64,000 bases of DNA from DYFT01 sp041695085. GTDB lineage: Bacteria > Bacteroidota > Ignavibacteria > UBA10030. Made by a program: the position numbers and the translations under genes. The notes beneath the pieces are model-generated. The model was not told the DNA's origin. It worked only from the letters and a program-made list of their open reading frames with translations, and made no database searches. Below are positions 52,534-61,194 of the stretch, in pieces. Every line of letters begins with the position of its first letter. Position 1 is the first letter of the stretch. Where the stretch lies: contig JBGFRO010000047.1 in NCBI GenBank assembly GCA_041695085.1, forward strand, positions 65,006-129,005. The letters are read 5' to 3'.

Positions 52534-53941
52534 GATTCTCTCAACGCTCCGACCGCCGCTTGTTCTCGGTAACAAGTCGTACGCCGACATTACCGACGAC
52601 GTCTGCTCGGCACTTGAACGGAAATCGTCTACCGGCTGGTGGACGTCCTTCATCATCGCCGTCGGGGTTTTGATCCTTGGCGCGATTTCCGTTGGATATC
52701 AGCTGGTGACCGGCGTGGGAGTGTGGGGGTTGAACAATACCGTCGGTTGGGCGTTCGATATTACCAACTTCGTCTTTTGGATCGGTATCGGACATGCGGG
52801 CACGCTCATCTCCGCCATCCTCTTCTTGTTCCGACAGCGGTGGCGGACCTCCATCAACCGCTCGGCAGAGGCCATGACCCTGTTCGCGGTCATCTGCGCA
52901 GGAATCTTCCCCATTATCCACACCGGCAGACCGTGGTTTGCTTATTGGTTCATTCCCTATCCGAACTTTCGCGGACCGCTTTGGGTGAACTTCCGCTCAC
53001 CGCTCGTGTGGGATATGTTCGCCATCGGCTGCTACCTCACCATCTCAGCTCTTTTTTGGTACGTCGGTCTTCTTCCGGATCTGGCTACCATCCGCGATCG
53101 GGCGAAGACGATGTGGCGGAAAAAGATCTTCGGCTTCTTCAGTTTTGGCTGGGACGGATCGAACCGAACGTGGCAGCGCTACGAGAAGCTCTACTTGTTG
53201 CTGGCCGGACTGGCAACGCCTCTCGTCGTGTCGGTGCACACGATCGTGAGTTGGGATTTTGCCACTTCTATCATCCCGGGGTGGCATACGACGATCTTTC
53301 CGCCGTACTTCGTTGCGGGCGCCGTCTTCTCGGGATTCGCGATGGTGTTGATGCTGATGCTCATCGTCCGCAAGGTGATGAACCTCGAAGATTACATCAC
53401 CCTCCACCACATCGAAAATATGACGAAGGTCATCATCGCAACGAGTGGAATGGTTGGATTGGCGTATATCACCGAACTCTTCGTCGCGTATTATTCCGGC
53501 AATCCTTATGAACGGTTTGCGTTCATCAATCGGGCGTTGGGTCCATACGGATGGGCATACTGGCTCATGGTGACGTGCAACGTCGTGGTGCCGCAGTTCT
53601 TTTGGTGGAAGAAGATCAGGCGTCACGTGGGTATGGTGTTCATTCTGTCGATCTTCATCAACGTCGGCATGTGGTTTGAGCGGTTTGTGATCATCATGAC
53701 ATCGCTCACTCGTGATTTCCTGCCGGGGAGTTGGTCAGGATTCACGCCGACCATTCTCGACATCACGACGTTGTTGGGGAGCTTCGGATTGTTCTTTACT
53801 CTGTTCCTTCTTTTTGCACGCTTCCTGCCAATGATCGCCATCGGGGAGGTGAAAGGAGTCGCAGGTGTGAAGCGGGCAACGCCCCCCGGCGCGGTTGAGA
53901 AACGAAAGGAGGTTGCCCATGAGCCGGCGCCTGTTGGTTAG
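52526..53941 (+). CDS. actC: Alternative Complex III subunit C (NrfD-like quinol-binding)
   Basis: The 471-residue membrane protein has ten helices of the NrfD/PsrC family and oxidises menaquinol. It starts inside the last codons of actB. Typical regions include the WIGIGHAGTLISAIL helix and IHTGRPWFAYWF. The C-terminal tail is basic. Confidence 0.94.
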   Translation: MAEILSTLRPPLVLGNKSYADITDDVCSALERKSSTGWWTSFIIAVGVLILGAISVGYQLVTGVGVWGLNNTVGWAFDITNFVFWIGIGHAGTLISAILFLFRQRWRTSINRSAEAMTLFAVICAGIFPIIHTGRPWFAYWFIPYPNFRGPLWVNFRSPLVWDMFAIGCYLTISALFWYVGLLPDLATIRDRAKTMWRKKIFGFFSFGWDGSNRTWQRYEKLYLLLAGLATPLVVSVHTIVSWDFATSIIPGWHTTIFPPYFVAGAVFSGFAMVLMLMLIVRKVMNLEDYITLHHIENMTKVIIATSGMVGLAYITELFVAYYSGNPYERFAFINRALGPYGWAYWLMVTCNVVVPQFFWWKKIRRHVGMVFILSIFINVGMWFERFVIIMTSLTRDFLPGSWSGFTPTILDITTLLGSFGLFFTLFLLFARFLPMIAIGEVKGVAGVKRATPPGAVEKRKEVAHEPAPVG

Positions 53942-54446
53942 TACGTTCGCGCACGAACAGGATCTCCTCGACGCGACCAACACAGCTCGGGAGAAGGGCT
54001 ACACTATCCTCGATTCGTTTACCCCGTTTGCTGTGCACGGGCTTGATAAAGCCATGGGGATGCGACCGACACGATTGGCGTGGGTAACGTTCTTTCTCGG
54101 CATCTCCGGCGCCATAGCAAAGCTGTGGTTTCAAATTTGGACCTCGGCGACCAGTTGGCCTGTCAATGTCGGCGGCAAACCGCTCAAATCCGTGCCGGCG
54201 TTTGTCCCTGTGACCTTTGAAGTGATGGTGCTCTTTGCCGGTGTGGGCTCCGTGCTGTTCTTCCTGTTTCGACGCAAGTTGTGGCCGGGAAAGAAGCCGC
54301 GATTCGTCTATGAGCGGACGACCAACGATCGCTTTGTGTTGGTCTTGGTCGAGGACCGTGCCGACTTCGATGTCTCTGAAGTGCGGCAACTCTTTGCTCC
54401 GTTTCATCTTGTAAATCTTGAAGAAAGGATGGAGCAGGAATCATGA
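53919..54446 (+). CDS. actD: Alternative Complex III subunit D (DUF3341)
   Basis: The start at 53919 follows AAAGGAGGT at ideal spacing, so the open frame that begins earlier is not used. The 175-residue protein has two helices (about 58-76 and 100-120) joined by a short loop, and the DUF3341 N-terminal segment ILDSFTPFAVHGLDKAMG. It overlaps actC by 23 bases. Confidence 0.93.
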   Translation: MSRRLLVSTFAHEQDLLDATNTAREKGYTILDSFTPFAVHGLDKAMGMRPTRLAWVTFFLGISGAIAKLWFQIWTSATSWPVNVGGKPLKSVPAFVPVTFEVMVLFAGVGSVLFFLFRRKLWPGKKPRFVYERTTNDRFVLVLVEDRADFDVSEVRQLFAPFHLVNLEERMEQES

Positions 54447-55033
54447 ACCGTCGTGTTCTCCTCAACGGGTTGTTGCTGGTTGTCTTTCTCGTTGTCATCG
54501 GCTTGATTTTTTTTGTTCAACGCGACTTCACGCAGAGGAACTTTGATTTCATGCCGGGAATGGTCTCCTACGTTGCATACAAACCGCAAGCGGACCTTCC
54601 CGTGCGTGACGTAAAGCGACTCGTCGCTCCGAAGGTGGAGGGGACCGTCGCACGCGGTTTCATGCCGCTCGATTACAAATCCACACCGGAAGACGCGCAG
54701 CGAGCCGGCAGAGAATTGGTAAATCCGGTTGCAGACACAAATCTCGCCGCTCTTGAACGCGGAGCGGCCGTTTATGCCCGGATGTGTCAACCCTGTCACG
54801 GCCCGACGGGACAAGGAGACGGTCTTGTCTCTCAACACGGCTTTCCTCCGCCCCCTTCACTGTATGCCGAGAACGCGATGAAGATGAAGGATGGCCAGAT
54901 GTTCCACATCATCACCTATGGACAAAAGAACATGCCTGCACTCGCATCGGAAGTGAAGCGGGAGGACCGCTGGAACGTTATACGTCACATCCGTTCACTC
55001 CAACAAAAGTCGTTAGCATCGAGAAAACCATGA
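54443..55033 (+). CDS. actE: Alternative Complex III subunit E (monoheme cytochrome c)
   Basis: The 196-residue lipoprotein-like or anchored cytochrome has one N-terminal helix (about 5-23) and a single heme motif CQPCH near residue 116, with NMPALA as the axial Met region. It is the electron exit subunit of ACIII. ATGA overlap with actD. Confidence 0.93.
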   Translation: MNRRVLLNGLLLVVFLVVIGLIFFVQRDFTQRNFDFMPGMVSYVAYKPQADLPVRDVKRLVAPKVEGTVARGFMPLDYKSTPEDAQRAGRELVNPVADTNLAALERGAAVYARMCQPCHGPTGQGDGLVSQHGFPPPPSLYAENAMKMKDGQMFHIITYGQKNMPALASEVKREDRWNVIRHIRSLQQKSLASRKP

Positions 55034-56217
55034 ACAGTATCTCAATTTCCCCTCGCTTTACCCTCGCCTCACGGGCCGGACTCCTGCGCACGCTCACGTC
55101 TGTTGCCGCGATTGCTGCAGTCCTGACCTTGTTCGGGTTACTGTTCGAACCGGCCCGCGTCTGGCCCAATCTGCTTCTTGCAAATTATTATGGAATGGGT
55201 GTAGGATTGGCTGCCGTCGTCTTCCTGGCGCTGATGTCTGTTTCGAATGCAGGGTGGGCGGTCTCCTTCCGTCGCGTTCCTGAGGCTATGACGAGTGTTC
55301 TACCTCTCTCGGCTCTCGTCCTCATCCTCCTTTTTTTCGGCATTCACTCGCTGTATGAATGGAGCCATACTGAAGTTGTAGCGAACGATCGTTTGCTGCA
55401 GGCCAAATCCGGTTGGTTGAACGAACCGTTCTTCATCGTCCGATCACTTTTGTATATGATGATTTGGAGTGTGTTTGCGTACGTGCTGGTGAAGCGTTCA
55501 CTCCGGCAAGACGAAACGGGAGACCCCGACCTGACGCGCCGCAATAAGAAGACGGCTGCAGCGTTTCTCGTGGTTTTCTCACTCACATTCACGCTGGCGA
55601 GCATGGACTGGATTATGTCGCTCGAACCGCATTGGTACAGCACTATCTTCGGTATCTACAATTTCTCCGGTCTCTTGCTGAACGGCCTCGCGACGATGAC
55701 GGTTCTCGTGATCGTGTTGCGAAGAATGGGACCTCTCCAACGCATCGTCAATGAATCGCACTTGCACGATCTCGGCAAACTGGTGTTTGCCTTCAGCACC
55801 TTCTGGATGTACATCTGGTTCAGTCAGTACATCCTGATTTGGTACGCAAATATCCCCGAAGAGGTAGTGTACTTTCTGCGTCGGGAGAAAGGAAGTTGGG
55901 GGATCTTGACCGTTGTGAACGTGCTGTTCAACTGGGCCATACCGTTCATTGCACTCCTGCCGATCTGGACGAAGCGCAATGAAAGCGTGCTGTTGCGCGT
56001 TTGCGTGATTGTGATGATCGGTCATTGGATCGATCTGTTTTGGATGATCATGCCCCCCTTCATGCCGAATGATCCGGCGGTCGGGATATGGGAATTCATT
56101 CCCATGATCGGGATGGCCTCCGCTCTTATTGTCCTCACATTCCGGACTCTGGCACGTTACAACCTTGTTCCTCTCCGAGATCCGTTCCTCTCGGAAAGTC
56201 TTCATCTTCATACGTGA
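55030..56217 (+). CDS. actF: Alternative Complex III subunit F (NrfD-like membrane protein)
   Basis: The start at the ATG at 55030 overlaps the actE stop; the frame is open further upstream but has no ribosome binding site there. The 395-residue protein has ten helices of the second quinol-oxidoreductase membrane subunit, including PHWYSTIFGIYNFSG and FWMYIWFSQYILIWYANIPEE, which are typical of ActF. It completes a full actABCDEF set. No terminal oxidase follows. Confidence 0.93.
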   Translation: MNSISISPRFTLASRAGLLRTLTSVAAIAAVLTLFGLLFEPARVWPNLLLANYYGMGVGLAAVVFLALMSVSNAGWAVSFRRVPEAMTSVLPLSALVLILLFFGIHSLYEWSHTEVVANDRLLQAKSGWLNEPFFIVRSLLYMMIWSVFAYVLVKRSLRQDETGDPDLTRRNKKTAAAFLVVFSLTFTLASMDWIMSLEPHWYSTIFGIYNFSGLLLNGLATMTVLVIVLRRMGPLQRIVNESHLHDLGKLVFAFSTFWMYIWFSQYILIWYANIPEEVVYFLRREKGSWGILTVVNVLFNWAIPFIALLPIWTKRNESVLLRVCVIVMIGHWIDLFWMIMPPFMPNDPAVGIWEFIPMIGMASALIVLTFRTLARYNLVPLRDPFLSESLHLHT

Positions 56218-56399
56218 TGAACCGGCTGAGCGGAAATCCTGGAGAGAGGGGGAGCAACAGGGAAATGACGGAAGTGCAGAGGACCGACCGTTCCATCCTC
56301 ACAGATGCTTTCGGTCGCCGACACACGTACTTGCGGCTTTCTGTCACAGAACGCTGCAATCTTCGTTGCACGTACTGCATGCCGGAGGAAGGTAGTTAA
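56217..56399 (+). pseudogene. moaA: 5' remnant of moaA
   Basis: A frame of 60 residues, overlapping the actF stop (or 44 residues from the ATG at 56265), reads LTDAFGRRHTYLRLSVTERC then NLRCTYCMPEEGS before TAA at 56397. It is the N-terminus of MoaA, the radical SAM enzyme that makes cyclic pyranopterin monophosphate, with the CxxxCxxC Fe-S site intact. The rest (some 270 residues) is missing. After the stop, another frame (56402 on) reads PELNELVEKGDRAMVAIGG but does not resemble the next part of MoaA convincingly. A deletion between this point and the promoter of the second rrf2 gene is likely. Confidence 0.8.
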
Positions 56400-56472
56400 G
56401 ACCGGAGCTGAACGAGCTTGTCGAGAAAGGTGATCGCGCAATGGTCGCGATCGGAGGTGAACGCGGTGAGGC

Positions 56473-56501
56473 TTGCATCCGATTCATTGTCCGGCTATTT
56501 T
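56473..56501 (+). promoter_or_regulatory. Probable promoter of the second rrf2 gene
   Basis: TTGCAT (56473-56478), a 17-base spacer and TATTTT (56496-56501). Weaker than the other two sigma-70-type promoters, but in the same relation to the operator motif that follows. Confidence 0.55.
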
Positions 56502-56522
56502 TCAGAAAAAATTCTCCGAACA
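56502..56522 (+). promoter_or_regulatory. Candidate Rrf2 operator of the second rrf2 gene
   Basis: TCAGAAAA-N5-TCCGAACA in the 13-base register of the sites at 18654, 19134 and 38248, directly after the putative -10 box and 14 bases before the start codon. Confidence 0.55.
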
Positions 56523-56535
56523 TCACCAGGTGAGC

Positions 56536-57030
56536 ATGTCGATCATCTTCAGCAAATCGTGTGAATATGGATTGCAGGCGGTGCTCTATCTGTCGCATCG
56601 TCCGGACGATTCACCGGCCTTCTTGCGCGACATTGCACAGGATTTGAACATCCCCTATCATTTTCTCAACAAAGTGCTGCAGACCTTGACGCGCGATCAC
56701 ATCGTCGTTTCGCACAAAGGATCGAACGGCGGATTCGCCCTCGCCCGTTCGCCGAAAGAGATTCATCTCCTCGATATCGTCCGTGCAGTGGATGGAGACT
56801 CGTTTCTGGATGGCTGTGTCGTGGGCTTTCCCGGCTGTGGAGATGAAAATCCCTGTCCTGTCCATCCACAGTGGAAAAAGGCAAAGGAGATGATCCTGAC
56901 GATGCTACAGAAGAAGACACTCGCAGAGTTGGGGAAAGGATTGAATCTTAAGCTCGATCATATCATTTCCGGCTCGCGTGACAACGCGCGGCAAGATGGA
57001 CGGCCGCGCGTTTTTCATTCTCAAAGATGA
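56536..57030 (+). CDS. Second Rrf2-family Fe-S transcription regulator
   Basis: The start at 56536 follows AGGTGAG; the frame begins earlier without a ribosome binding site. The 164-residue protein begins MSIIFSKSCEYGLQAV and has IPYHFLNKVLQTL and GSNGGFAL of the Rrf2 winged helix. Its cysteines C-x6-C-x5-C in CVVGFPGCGDENPC have the same spacing as in the first Rrf2 protein. The two are close paralogues and probably read similar operators. A basic 20-residue tail follows the domain. Confidence 0.9.
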   Translation: MSIIFSKSCEYGLQAVLYLSHRPDDSPAFLRDIAQDLNIPYHFLNKVLQTLTRDHIVVSHKGSNGGFALARSPKEIHLLDIVRAVDGDSFLDGCVVGFPGCGDENPCPVHPQWKKAKEMILTMLQKKTLAELGKGLNLKLDHIISGSRDNARQDGRPRVFHSQR

Positions 57031-57116
57031 GAACGGATACAATTCTCTTTCTCCTTGCTTCCCGCGAATTTGTTTGGCAAACTCTCTCCGCTATTTCCAT
57101 CTGACGGAGGCCCGCT

Positions 57117-58445
57117 ATGAAGAAACATCGCGCACCGAGGCGCCGCGTCACCGACGCCGCCTCGTATTCTCCGGAAACGAAGCTCATCTGGGGAAAATCC
57201 TTCACGCCACACTGGGATTATAGTCACCACGTTGTCCCGCCACTTTCCTCCTCTTCCACCTTTCGTATGGATTCCACGCGCCGAGGGGCACAGGGATTCG
57301 TGGAGTTTGCACACCATAGTGATGATTTCGTCGTCGAGTCGAAAGCACCGATTTACATCTATGACCGCCTCGGTGAGCCGAATAAAGATCTGCTCGAAGA
57401 AGGGCTTGCCATGGCTGAACGGGGTGAATGTGCGGTGACGTTTGCCACGGGTATGGCGGCGGTTTCGGCGCTCTGCGGCATCTTGCTCGGCAGCGGCAGC
57501 GAGGTGGTGGCGCACAAGATGCTTTACGGCTGTACGTTTTCACTCTTCAAGAACTGGCTGCGCCGGTACAGGATCAAAGTAACGTGGGTCGATTTCAACA
57601 ACGAGAAAGCGTTGGAGAAAGCGATCACACCACAGACGAGATTGCTGTATTTCGAGACGCCCGTCAATCCGACGATGGAACTTATCGACATCCGCCGAGT
57701 CGTTAAGTTGGCGAAGAAGCACAACAAAGGGCGATCGAAGACCAACCATATCTCCACGGCGGTCGACAACACCTTTGCCTCGCCGTTCTGCCAGCGCCCC
57801 AAAGAGTTGGGTGTCGATTTCGTCGTGGAATCGCTGACGAAGGGATTGTGTGGATTTGGGACCGACATGGGTGGAGTTGTTGTGGGACCGGCGTGGAGTT
57901 ATGATCCGCTTCTGATGTATCGAAAGGATTTTGGCGGTGTGCTTTCCGCTAAAAGCGCATGGCCGATTCTGGTGTATGGCCTCCCCTCGCTCGCGGTGCG
58001 GTTCCGGCAAATGATCGAAACGGCGCAGGCGGTGGCACAGTTTTTGGCGGAGGACAGACGCATTGGGCACGTGTCGTATCCGGGGCTCGATACGTTTCCC
58101 CAGCGCGCCATCGCTCGAAGTCAGATGCTGAACTTTGAGGGCGAATTCGCGCCGGGGAGTCTCCTCTATTTCATTCCGAAAGGAAAGACGCCACAGGAGC
58201 GTCACCGTCGAGCCGACCGGATTGTCAATTTCATTGCGAAGAACTCGTACACCATGACGCTGGCGGTGAGTTTGGGAAATATTCGGACGCTTATTGAACA
58301 TCCGGCCTCGATGACGCATTCAAGCATTCCGCCGGAAGAGCAACTCAAGCGAGGAATCGATCCGGGAGGGATTCGGCTTTCTATCGGCCTTGAGAAGGCG
58401 GAGGACATTATCCAGGACCTGGCGAAAGCATTGAAGCAGGCGTGA
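57117..58445 (+). CDS. Cys/Met-metabolism PLP enzyme (cystathionine gamma-synthase / methionine gamma-lyase family)
   Basis: The 442-residue protein has the fold-type I pattern of the family: TFATGMAAVSALCGILLGSG, the substrate-side YFETPVNPTMEL, DNTFASPFCQRP, and the PLP lysine in ESLTKGLCGFGTDMGG (usual motif SATKY). The C-terminus GIDPGGIRLSIGLEKAEDII is typical. It forms or breaks a C-S bond in methionine or cysteine metabolism; the exact reaction is not clear from the sequence. GGAGG stands before the ATG. It is convergent with fmdE and shows no link to the respiratory genes. Confidence 0.88.
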   Translation: MKKHRAPRRRVTDAASYSPETKLIWGKSFTPHWDYSHHVVPPLSSSSTFRMDSTRRGAQGFVEFAHHSDDFVVESKAPIYIYDRLGEPNKDLLEEGLAMAERGECAVTFATGMAAVSALCGILLGSGSEVVAHKMLYGCTFSLFKNWLRRYRIKVTWVDFNNEKALEKAITPQTRLLYFETPVNPTMELIDIRRVVKLAKKHNKGRSKTNHISTAVDNTFASPFCQRPKELGVDFVVESLTKGLCGFGTDMGGVVVGPAWSYDPLLMYRKDFGGVLSAKSAWPILVYGLPSLAVRFRQMIETAQAVAQFLAEDRRIGHVSYPGLDTFPQRAIARSQMLNFEGEFAPGSLLYFIPKGKTPQERHRRADRIVNFIAKNSYTMTLAVSLGNIRTLIEHPASMTHSSIPPEEQLKRGIDPGGIRLSIGLEKAEDIIQDLAKALKQA

Positions 58446-58523
58446 AGCGGGAGCGTGGAGGGTGGGAAGATGGATTGTTCGAGAGAGTTCTGCCGTCGGA
58501 GTACGAAGGGACATCGAGCAAAA

Positions 58524-59120
58524 CTACCCTTTTAGCTCTTTTGTGCTTTTTGACCGATAATACCCTCCACCGGCACAAGTGACACAGAGCGTCGTTCCAT
58601 TCTCTCGAATCTCTCTTTCATTGATAATCTCCTCTCCGCAACGCGTGCACGTCGTCTTTTTACCCGCATGGCTTACAATCCGCTCAATGGGATCAAGAAG
58701 TTCAACGTGCTGCACTTCAAAGAGTTCATCGTTGGGCATGCGCTGGTAGCCGAGAAGGTAAGCATCCCACTTCGATCTGGCATCCGGTGCAAAAGCGCGG
58801 GCGGTTTCCCGCGCAGATGCTCTCGGTACGATGCGGATGGCTTTACCAGTTTTCGAATCAACAAATGTGGCGGCCACTTTGCCGTAGTCTTCGACACGCA
58901 GTGTCCGGTGACCGACTGTACAATTGGTTGCGGCTGAGATACCATCCACTGCGCAGCCATCGGTTTCGGCAATGACCAACAAACGCTTCTCCGACTGTGG
59001 CAGGTCGAGACCGAGAAGGGCGCCTGCAAGCAACCCCATCCGTGCTCCCAAGACCTGGCGCGGACAGAGGTGGCAATGAAGCGCGGCAGATTGTTTCAGA
59101 ATTTCATCGAGAGTTTTCAT
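58524..59120 (-). CDS. FmdE-family protein with C-terminal zinc finger
   Basis: The 198-residue protein starts with ALHCHLCPRQVLGARMGLLA, a form of the FmdE motif (Cys-His-x-Cys-Pro), followed by ETDGCAVDGISAATNCTVGH and FVDSKTG and, at the end, a TraR/DksA-like C4 finger (CTRCGEEIINER and CVTCAGGGYY). FmdE proteins are associated with formylmethanofuran dehydrogenases and other molybdenum or tungsten enzymes, where they may help cofactor or cluster assembly. No methanofuran genes are near, but two molybdenum enzymes (NarG, NapA) are. Transcribed toward the PLP gene. Confidence 0.82.
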   Translation of the reverse strand: MKTLDEILKQSAALHCHLCPRQVLGARMGLLAGALLGLDLPQSEKRLLVIAETDGCAVDGISAATNCTVGHRTLRVEDYGKVAATFVDSKTGKAIRIVPRASARETARAFAPDARSKWDAYLLGYQRMPNDELFEVQHVELLDPIERIVSHAGKKTTCTRCGEEIINEREIRENGTTLCVTCAGGGYYRSKSTKELKG

Positions 59121-59296
59121 CACTTCAGAATCATTCGGTTTCTCTCAGGCAGTGCTGAATAACTTCGTCCCCGCAATCTCTTGGGCTGATGAGCTTTGGG
59201 TACCTGTTCAAGTGGAAAGACTGAGTCGAGAATCGGCTTCAATCGGTGTTCTGTGTTACTGCAACCCAACGAAATGCTTCGCTTTTCCAAGCTGCC

Positions 59297-59731
59297 TCAA
59301 AACGCGTGTCCAACTCCGCGGTGACAATCGAAACAACGGACACCTTCACGATGGAAGACAGCGCTGAGCGTCGAGGCGTGGCAGCGAATACAGTTCGCCT
59401 CCACCGTTCTTTCACCGCTCGGCGATAAGCGTAACACCTGTGGGTTATCGAACGTGAAAACGTACGAGTGTCGGATGCCGCTTTCTGCCTTCGCGTACCA
59501 TTGTGTTATCGGATGGTGGGGCACATGACATCCGTTACACGTCACGTTGCGGTGGCTGGAGACTCCCCATGCAATATGGTTATCTCGCATCACGTGGCAG
59601 TTGATGCACGCTTGAGGATCATCCAGCAAATACGAATACCCGCGCGCATAGTAAAACGTGTAGCCGCTCAGGCCCACCACAATGCCCGGCAAGACAATCA
59701 GCAGCGCGCCAAAGAGGGAGCGGAGTGTCAT
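59297..59731 (-). CDS. nrfH: Tetraheme quinol dehydrogenase NrfH
   Basis: The 144-residue membrane protein of the NapC/NrfH family has one N-terminal helix (about 8-27) and four heme motifs: CINCH, CNGCH, CIRCH and CFDCH. It oxidises menaquinol and passes electrons to NrfA. Its ATG overlaps the nrfA stop; nrfA comes first here, whereas nrfHA is the more common order. Confidence 0.93.
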   Translation of the reverse strand: MTLRSLFGALLIVLPGIVVGLSGYTFYYARGYSYLLDDPQACINCHVMRDNHIAWGVSSHRNVTCNGCHVPHHPITQWYAKAESGIRHSYVFTFDNPQVLRLSPSGERTVEANCIRCHASTLSAVFHREGVRCFDCHRGVGHAF

Positions 59732-61083
59732 GGGTTGTTCCGGTCGTTGATAGGATAGGAAGACCGCTGCGTACGCATGCCTCGACGAGTAAGCACTTTA
59801 TACGCTTCTAACTCTGCCTGCCGTGCGTAATCGATCGCATCGCCTAACATGCGGGCGGCCTCCTGTGAGCTATGGAACCCCATGCTGTTCTCCGCGCTGA
59901 TGAAGTCCCACCGCACCTGCGCTTGCCGATGGAGCCTGCGGGCTTCCTTCAGGTCGGCGTCCGTGGCCCCCGCAGCCAGGGCGGCTTTGACGCCGTCGAT
60001 GGCGGAGATGATGGCGTGCTCGGCGCGCGTCAGCAGTGAATATGTCCTGTCCTGCATCTGCAGCACGCGCTCGCGCATCTCCTGTTCGCTCTGGCGATGG
60101 CAGGTCAGGCAGGCATTGGTCAAGTTGGCCAGCGGCGTGCGTATCCAATGGTCGGTTACTTTGATGCCTCCCTCGCTGCGATACGGCATGTGGCAATCGG
60201 CGCAGCTGACGTTTGCGCGCGCATGGAGGCCGGTTGACCAAAGTTCGAATTCCGGATGCTGAATTTTGACCATCGGCGCTTTCGATTCAGCATGCGTCCA
60301 ATCTGAAAATCCATACGCATCGTAGTACGCCGCAATGCTATCGACCGACAACCCCTTGTCCCACGGGAAGGTCAGATACCGGTCCTTACCTTTGAAGTAG
60401 TATTCCGAATGGCACTGGGCGCACACGTATGACCGCATCTCCTGCCGTGTTGCCGTGGAGAGGTCGATCCCCCGTCGGCTCATCGCTTCGGCGAAGGTCA
60501 CGCGTGTGATCTGTAGTTCCATCGTCTGGGCGTTGTGGCAATCGGCGCAGCTGACGGGGTGCTTGAAGCCATGCTGTTCCACTAACTCCTTGACAGGGGT
60601 TTTATAGAGCGTTTCCGCTCCGTATTGACGGACGAAGTTGGGCACGTGCGAGCTTTTGCACGCCATGCACGCGCCGGGTTTCTGATCGCCAAGACGCTGC
60701 GAGGCCAACATGTCTCTGAGCGTAAACATGTGGCCCGTCTCCTCGCGGTAGTCGACGGAAAACGGATGGCCGGCAAAGAGTCGTACGTAGTTGGGATGCT
60801 TGTCCAGTTTGGAGAACGCTTCGGAGCCGCCGTAGCGCCCCCATCTGCTGTACTGGATCATCTCTGATGTCCGCATGGTTTTCAGGTAGGCTTCGTACTG
60901 GCGCGGGAAGTTGACCTTCCACACAGCGGGGTCGGGTTCGCCTTCCGGGATATCGGTGATCTTCAGATACATCAGGCGCGCCTCCTGCTGGCGTTCAAAG
61001 ATGGAGATGAGCAGTGCGACAACAACGACCGTAACGACGATGCTGGCAGCGAGAAGGAACCATTGTTTCCGGGTGATCGTCAT
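59728..61083 (-). CDS. nrfA: Pentaheme ammonia-forming nitrite reductase
   Basis: Reduces nitrite to ammonium in the periplasm with six electrons. The 451-residue protein has an N-terminal helix (about 9-27) that may stay as an anchor, the catalytic heme motif CMACK near residue 139 (Lys in place of His), and four CXXCH motifs: CADCH, CAQCH, CADCH, CLTCH. The order and spacing are those of NrfA. TTGAGG precedes the ATG. It lies downstream of napADGH, so nitrate to ammonium is encoded in one block. Confidence 0.96.
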   Translation of the reverse strand: MTITRKQWFLLAASIVVTVVVVALLISIFERQQEARLMYLKITDIPEGEPDPAVWKVNFPRQYEAYLKTMRTSEMIQYSRWGRYGGSEAFSKLDKHPNYVRLFAGHPFSVDYREETGHMFTLRDMLASQRLGDQKPGACMACKSSHVPNFVRQYGAETLYKTPVKELVEQHGFKHPVSCADCHNAQTMELQITRVTFAEAMSRRGIDLSTATRQEMRSYVCAQCHSEYYFKGKDRYLTFPWDKGLSVDSIAAYYDAYGFSDWTHAESKAPMVKIQHPEFELWSTGLHARANVSCADCHMPYRSEGGIKVTDHWIRTPLANLTNACLTCHRQSEQEMRERVLQMQDRTYSLLTRAEHAIISAIDGVKAALAAGATDADLKEARRLHRQAQVRWDFISAENSMGFHSSQEAARMLGDAIDYARQAELEAYKVLTRRGMRTQRSSYPINDRNNP

Positions 61084-61194
61084 GGGTGCCTCAAGGGAGG
61101 GTGGGGAAAGTGTGCTGGCATAGGTTAAAGAAATCTGGGTAGAATCTCAAGGTGAATAACCAACGTCGCATGGGCAATTCGGTCTGTATATGGA

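Noticed and set aside
52639..53511. 290-codon frame inside actC
   Set aside because: Arginine- and histidine-rich shadow of a GC-rich membrane protein gene.
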